NCBI GenBank assembly: GCA_964411985.1 | Contig: CAYPNF010000008.1 | Span: 159,179-223,178, forward strand | From: CAYPNF01 sp964411985 | GTDB lineage: Bacteria; Verrucomicrobiota; Verrucomicrobiia; Limisphaerales; J093 | DNA: 64,000 nucleotides | Direction of reading: 5' to 3' | In this document: in pieces, positions 60,128 through 64,000 of the stretch | How the letters are laid out: the number at the start of each line of letters is the position of its first letter | How positions within the stretch are numbered: position 1 is the stretch's first letter | Program-made: the position numbers and the translations under genes | Notes under the pieces: generated by a model | What the model saw: the letters and a program-made list of their open reading frames with translations, nothing else | The model's database searches: none | Told to the model about the DNA's origin: nothing

Positions 60128-63100
60128 AACCGGACCAAGACCTCCCTGTTCCTCCCGATCCGGAAGCGCGTCTGACTGCCTTCTTGCTGGGGGAGTTGTC
60201 GCCCCAGGAGTCGGCGGACCTACAGCACGCCCTCACCCAAGATCCCGAACTTGCGAAGCTCCATGACCGCTTGGCTCGTACGATCGGTTTTCTGCGGGAA
60301 GCCGTCGCCCAACCGCAGAGCGGGGTCGCTTCCCAGCCGGAATTGCCAAAGTTGTCTCTAGCGCGCAGAGAGGCGTTGCAGGCCCAGTTTAAGACGGTGA
60401 AACCGCGATTCCTCGGAATGCCTTCACTGAAGACACTGCAGGATTGGGTACCTTGGGTGGCCGTTGCCGCAGCGGTTGTCCTTACCGTGGCGGCTTTGCC
60501 CAGTTTTACTGCCGCAAAGGCCAAGTCGAAGGGCATGGCCAGCCCTGCCGAGGCCCGCCCCGGCATACGAGCTATCCGTGCCGGTGTGGATTCTGCAGCG
60601 ACCCTGCCTCTGGAGCCGTCCGTCCAGAAGCTCGACCTGCAACCCGGTACCGAATCCCAGCGCTCTTGGGCTGATTATAATAATGACGGGGCGCCTGATT
60701 CGTTCATCACAGCTCAACCATCGAGCTTGGGCAGCTTTTTCTATGCGATGACCAACCATGCCTTGCCGCCCGAGGTTGCGCCTGCGTCACCGGCCATGGG
60801 GTACGCCCCTTCAGGACAAACTGTGGCTTCTGGAGGAATGGGCGGAGGCGATGCGGCAAAGGTCGTCTCGGTCGTCCCCCACCGCTCGGGTCCAGCCCGG
60901 CCCTCGAGACTCAACGAGACCGACGGAATCGCACCTGAGCAGCTTAGATTTCGGGCGAAAGTGGAGCAGACCGCTCCCGGCGTCGCCGAAGGAGAAGCCA
61001 GGAGTTTGATGGAACGAGTGGACGAAAGTAAGGTCCCTGTCCTGGGTCAGGCTGGAAACAGGCTGGAAGCAGTGGCACCGTCCTCCGGCGAGAAGGTCGC
61101 CTTGCGGCGCTATGGCAGGGTTGCAGCCTCGCCTTCAGCAAAAGCGGCAGACAAACTGGACGCAGGTGTTCCGGTAGCAGGCGACGTCCCAACGCTGGGC
61201 AAGCTATTTCGAGGTGCGGAGGTGAAGGACGAGGCGTCGAGCGCCGTGGCTGGGCGGCGATTTACTTCTCTGGAGCTCGCTCAGAAACCCCTTGCGGCAC
61301 TCGCCCCAGCGGCTGCGGCCCCTCAGGGAGCCACAGCCGAGCGTTACCAGGAAGCGGATCGAGAGGTCGTGGCGGGGGCCTTTGCAGCAACTCCCGTTGA
61401 GAGGGAACTCCGGAGGGCGGAAAGCCCAGCTGCGGCGGGGTACGCCTTTGGAGTCACCGTCGGCGATTCGGCTGTGGAGGGAAAACCTGCGGCGGACTTC
61501 GATGCGGCAGTTCCCAACCTGGCGGCAAAAGACCTGGCCCCATTGCCCGTTCAGTTGCCGATTCCCGCGTTCATGGGTACCCCTGCCGAGACTGCCGGGA
61601 CGCGTGAATTCGATTTGTGGGTGAAGCCAGCTTCCTCCGCTACGGCAGATGCATCGTCGCTCGTCGAGCTTGGGGAGGTGAACGCCAACGGCCAAGTAAA
61701 GATCCATCTGAATGCAGGGCGAGGGGAACTTGAGCAGCTTGGCCGCGACGCCAAGGAGAAGAAGGTGGTGGAGGCGATCGCGAGCAACTCGCCGACACCC
61801 GCCACTTTGGCGAAGGAAGAGGCAGTTAAGCTTCAGGATGCTCCGCTTGAGCCCCCTCAGGCTTTGCCTTTGCCGCAGGTGCAGCCCGAGGTAAACACCG
61901 CTGAGAATCGGTTCTCGACCTTCTCCCTAAACGTGGCGGATGTCTCCTTTCGGTTGGCTGCCGCGAGCCTGGAGCAAAACCAGCTTCCCAATCCAGCCAC
62001 CATCCGAAGCGAGGAGTTCATCAATGCTTTCCAGTACCGGGATCCCGAACCTGCGGCAGGCCGGCCAGTTGCGTTTGCCTGGGAGCGGGCGCGGTATCCT
62101 TTCGCCCACAACCGGGATTTACTGCGGTTTTCCGTTCGGACTGCTGCCCAGGGGCGGGAGACGGGGCGCTCCTTGAACCTGGTGCTGGTGGTGGACAACT
62201 CCGGTTCCATGGAAAGAGCCGACCGAGTGGCTACCCTTCGTGAGGCGTTTCACGTGCTGGCCGCGCAGCTGCTGCCTGCGGATCGGGTGAGTGTGGTCAC
62301 TTTTTCCCGCGTGCCCCGGCTCTGGATGGACGGAGTCCCGGGCAACCAGGCTGGAGAACAGCTGGATCGGCTCAGCTCCTTGACTCCCGAAGGGGGGACG
62401 AATCTGGAGGACGCCCTCAAGGCCGGCTACGAAACCGCTCTGCGTCACTTCAACCGCCAGGGAGTGAACCGGGTGATCTTGCTCACCGATGGGGCCGCCA
62501 ACCTGGGGGATGTCTCCGCTGAGTCTTTGAAGAGACAGGTGGAGTCGAATCGGAAAAGAGGCGTGGCGACCGATTGTTTCGGCATCGGCTGGGAAGGATA
62601 CAACGATGAGTTGCTAGAAAACCTGGCTCGGAACGGAGACGGCAGGTACGGGTTTGTGAATACCCCTGAAGATGCCGCCTCCGGCTTTGCCAATCAGCTG
62701 GCGGGAGCGCTGCAGGTCGCGGCGGCTGACGTCAAAGTGCAAGTGGAATTCAACCCACAGCGGGTGATCTCGTGGCGCCAAGTCGGCTATGCCAAGCACC
62801 AGCTCACGAAGGAACAGTTCCGTGACAATAGCGTAGACGCGGCGGAGCTTGGGGCCGCTGAAGCCGGCAACGCCGTCTATATCGTCCAGCTCAACCCGGA
62901 GGGCAATGGACCGGTAGGCATAGCCAGAGTGCGGCACAAAGTGCCTGCTACGGGAGTGTACGAAGAACAGGAATGGCCGATGGAATACCGGACCTCAGCC
63001 CCTGCCATCGAGCAAGCCAGCCCTACCCTGCGGCTGGCGGCAACGGCCAGCGCTTTCTCCGAGTTGCTCGCGAACAACCCCTACGCGGCGGAAGTCACGC

Positions 63101-63213
63101 CGGATCGGTTGGCGGCGTGGATGTCGGGTGTCCCGGAGGCATTCGCACCCGATGAGCGGCCCAGGATGCTCCTGGAAATGATCCGCCAATATCGGAATGT
63201 GCGAGGACAATGA
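60124..63213 (+). CDS. Anti-sigma-like/VWA (YfbK-type) transmembrane fusion protein
   Basis: The 1029-residue protein has a cytoplasmic N-terminus (about 1-65, LTAFLLGELSPQESADLQHALTQDPELA) that looks like a zinc-free anti-sigma domain, one transmembrane helix (about 108-128), a ~500-residue low-complexity Ala/Pro/Glu-rich linker, the tag DLAPLP..LPIPAFMGTP (residues 470-487), and from about residue 600 a YfbK-like region: the vWF_A N-module (TFSLNVADVSFRLAA...LPNPATIRSEEFINAF), a VWA domain with MIDAS motif DNSGSM (Asp691), and a DUF3520-like end. The VWA part is outside the membrane. The ATG overlaps the sigma gene stop. I infer that an extracellular event on the VWA part releases the sigma factor. 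The start at 60124 replaces an upstream frame that reads through the sigma gene. Confidence 0.88.
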   Translation: MKPDQDLPVPPDPEARLTAFLLGELSPQESADLQHALTQDPELAKLHDRLARTIGFLREAVAQPQSGVASQPELPKLSLARREALQAQFKTVKPRFLGMPSLKTLQDWVPWVAVAAAVVLTVAALPSFTAAKAKSKGMASPAEARPGIRAIRAGVDSAATLPLEPSVQKLDLQPGTESQRSWADYNNDGAPDSFITAQPSSLGSFFYAMTNHALPPEVAPASPAMGYAPSGQTVASGGMGGGDAAKVVSVVPHRSGPARPSRLNETDGIAPEQLRFRAKVEQTAPGVAEGEARSLMERVDESKVPVLGQAGNRLEAVAPSSGEKVALRRYGRVAASPSAKAADKLDAGVPVAGDVPTLGKLFRGAEVKDEASSAVAGRRFTSLELAQKPLAALAPAAAAPQGATAERYQEADREVVAGAFAATPVERELRRAESPAAAGYAFGVTVGDSAVEGKPAADFDAAVPNLAAKDLAPLPVQLPIPAFMGTPAETAGTREFDLWVKPASSATADASSLVELGEVNANGQVKIHLNAGRGELEQLGRDAKEKKVVEAIASNSPTPATLAKEEAVKLQDAPLEPPQALPLPQVQPEVNTAENRFSTFSLNVADVSFRLAAASLEQNQLPNPATIRSEEFINAFQYRDPEPAAGRPVAFAWERARYPFAHNRDLLRFSVRTAAQGRETGRSLNLVLVVDNSGSMERADRVATLREAFHVLAAQLLPADRVSVVTFSRVPRLWMDGVPGNQAGEQLDRLSSLTPEGGTNLEDALKAGYETALRHFNRQGVNRVILLTDGAANLGDVSAESLKRQVESNRKRGVATDCFGIGWEGYNDELLENLARNGDGRYGFVNTPEDAASGFANQLAGALQVAAADVKVQVEFNPQRVISWRQVGYAKHQLTKEQFRDNSVDAAELGAAEAGNAVYIVQLNPEGNGPVGIARVRHKVPATGVYEEQEWPMEYRTSAPAIEQASPTLRLAATASAFSELLANNPYAAEVTPDRLAAWMSGVPEAFAPDERPRMLLEMIRQYRNVRGQ

Positions 63214-63302
63214 CGGAGAACCGATCGAACAACCTGGGCAGAGGAAGAGCCTTGAAAAGCGTGAGGGCAGCGGAGTCAACAGCAAGTGTACAAAGGGTCA
63301 GT

Positions 63303-64000
63303 ATGAGAAAAATACAGCGTCTTATCGGTTGGTGTGGAAGTGTCATGGCCTCCGCGGTCCTGCTCCAGGCAGCCGAACCGGGATTTCAAGCGGAGGTGAA
63401 GAGCGCCACGGTGGACGGACAGCTGGATGGCGACAAGGCGCGTCTGGTGATTCAAGCCGACCTTCGCGGTTTGGGCGAGGGGAGAGAACGATCGGTCTAT
63501 GGAGCTTCCCTCGAGCAGACGATCCAAGTGGGCCGGGAGAAAGTGGTCAGTACCTTCGGCCTGAAAATCGAGTCGATTCAGGGTGGGTTGCGTGACATTG
63601 TCTTGGCCCTTTCGGGGGAGGGAGTGGTCAAACAGGTCTCGGGCGAAGGTTTGGAGGACTGGGGTGTGCGCCAAGGGGCAGGGGGTGCACGTTTCCTGGT
63701 ACTGCGGCTGAAGAAGACGGACAAACCAATCAGTACTTTCACGGGTCAAGTGGTGGGGGAAGCAGCCTACCAGGAGCTTCCAACGACGGTGACCGCTCTT
63801 TCTTTGAGCACAGAACAGCCCACCCTGGCCAATGGGTATGTTCGGATCGATACCGGGCCCGAATTGAGTGCCCAGTTGACCAATGTGGTTGGATTGATCC
63901 CCATGGAACCGAAGTACCTGCCCGCCGGCCTCCGTCCGCCAGACGGGAGCTTGGAACCCCAGGCCTTTCGCTTTCACGGAACGTCTTACCAGGTGCCGCT
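63303..64000 (+). CDS. Secreted protein, 3' end outside window
   Basis: From ATG 63303, after a good AAAGGG ribosome site, the frame stays open to the window end (232 codons). It begins with a signal peptide (RKIQRLIGWCGSVMASAVLLQAAEP) and continues with beta-rich sequence (SATVDGQLDGDKARLVIQADL, VVSTFGLKIESIQGG, TALSLSTEQPTLANGYVRID). No family is recognised from this part. It follows the VWA fusion gene by 89 bases on the same strand and may belong to the same system. Confidence 0.75.
   Translation, partial: MRKIQRLIGWCGSVMASAVLLQAAEPGFQAEVKSATVDGQLDGDKARLVIQADLRGLGEGRERSVYGASLEQTIQVGREKVVSTFGLKIESIQGGLRDIVLALSGEGVVKQVSGEGLEDWGVRQGAGGARFLVLRLKKTDKPISTFTGQVVGEAAYQELPTTVTALSLSTEQPTLANGYVRIDTGPELSAQLTNVVGLIPMEPKYLPAGLRPPDGSLEPQAFRFHGTSYQVP

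Noticed and set aside
1..64000. CRISPR arrays, insertion sequences, prophage or integrase genes
   Set aside because: I looked for spaced direct repeats, terminal inverted repeats with transposase motifs and phage genes, and found none.

Overview
The window is GC-rich chromosomal DNA from a Gram-negative heterotroph, most likely a Verrucomicrobiota bacterium near the Limisphaerales/Pedosphaera group. This is an inference from gene content: an H-X9-DG prepilin-type protein, secreted discoidin-like, PQQ-propeller, HEAT-repeat and C-terminal FFRI/FYRV-type proteins, TAT-exported Gfo/Idh/MocA and alkaline phosphatase, many secreted glycosidases, and ECF sigma factors paired with large signalling proteins. 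I see no phage, transposon, CRISPR array or rRNA; the coding density is high and the only RNA gene is a tRNA-Met(CAU).

Layout. 1-6500: end of a YhaN/SMC-like ATPase gene, a secreted discoidin-like protein, a three-gene run (Agl23-like membrane glycosyltransferase, a 55-residue membrane protein, a PQQ-type propeller), then a minus-strand rhodanese plus GH62 arabinofuranosidase pair. 6500-14900: Gfo/Idh/MocA oxidoreductase, aconitase, peroxiredoxin (with the best promoter in the window), prepilin-like protein, acetylxylan-esterase-like hydrolase and a sugar isomerase/epimerase. 14900-20730: ECF sigma factor, small protein and Ycf46-like AAA ATPase, converging on a tightly overlapping LOG - M16 protease - PabB operon. 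20840-29000: two glycosidases, a cytoplasmic orphan, a zinc-ribbon/GYF_2/TM2 protein, a small secreted protein and a large secreted protein with a lytic-transglycosylase-like core. 29200-37400: tRNA-Met, CHASE/PAS hybrid histidine kinase, PQQ propeller, and a 1336-residue propeller + CxxCH + HEAT protein. 37460-43740: aldo/keto reductase, serS overlapping glgA, alkaline phosphatase, TPR membrane protein. 43930-51850: Cache/PAS/CBS/DUF294 signalling protein with a metallophosphatase, acetate-type symporter plus DUF485 partner, glucuronate isomerase, GNAT acetyltransferase. 52200-57400: three-gene secreted carbohydrate-degradation operon. 57570-59170: infA plus DEAD-box helicase. 59560-64000: ECF sigma factor overlapping an unusual anti-sigma/VWA fusion, then the start of a secreted protein.

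How it fits together. Much of the window is plant-polysaccharide use: GH62, AXE-like esterase, clan GH-A and five-bladed-propeller glycosidases, an NPCBM glycosidase, glucuronate isomerase and sugar dehydrogenase/isomerase genes would release and catabolise arabinose- and glucuronate-substituted xylans (inference). Sensing is by a CHASE kinase, a Cache/DUF294 protein and two ECF sigma loci. The strongest candidates for something not well described are the sigma + anti-sigma/VWA fusion at 59567-63213 and the short peptide motif centred on LPIPAFMGTP that this fusion shares with the secreted discoidin protein 60 kb away. Also notable are a 58-bp offset duplication at the sigma/small-gene junction near 15.5 kb and the haem-motif HEAT protein at 33.4-37.4 kb.
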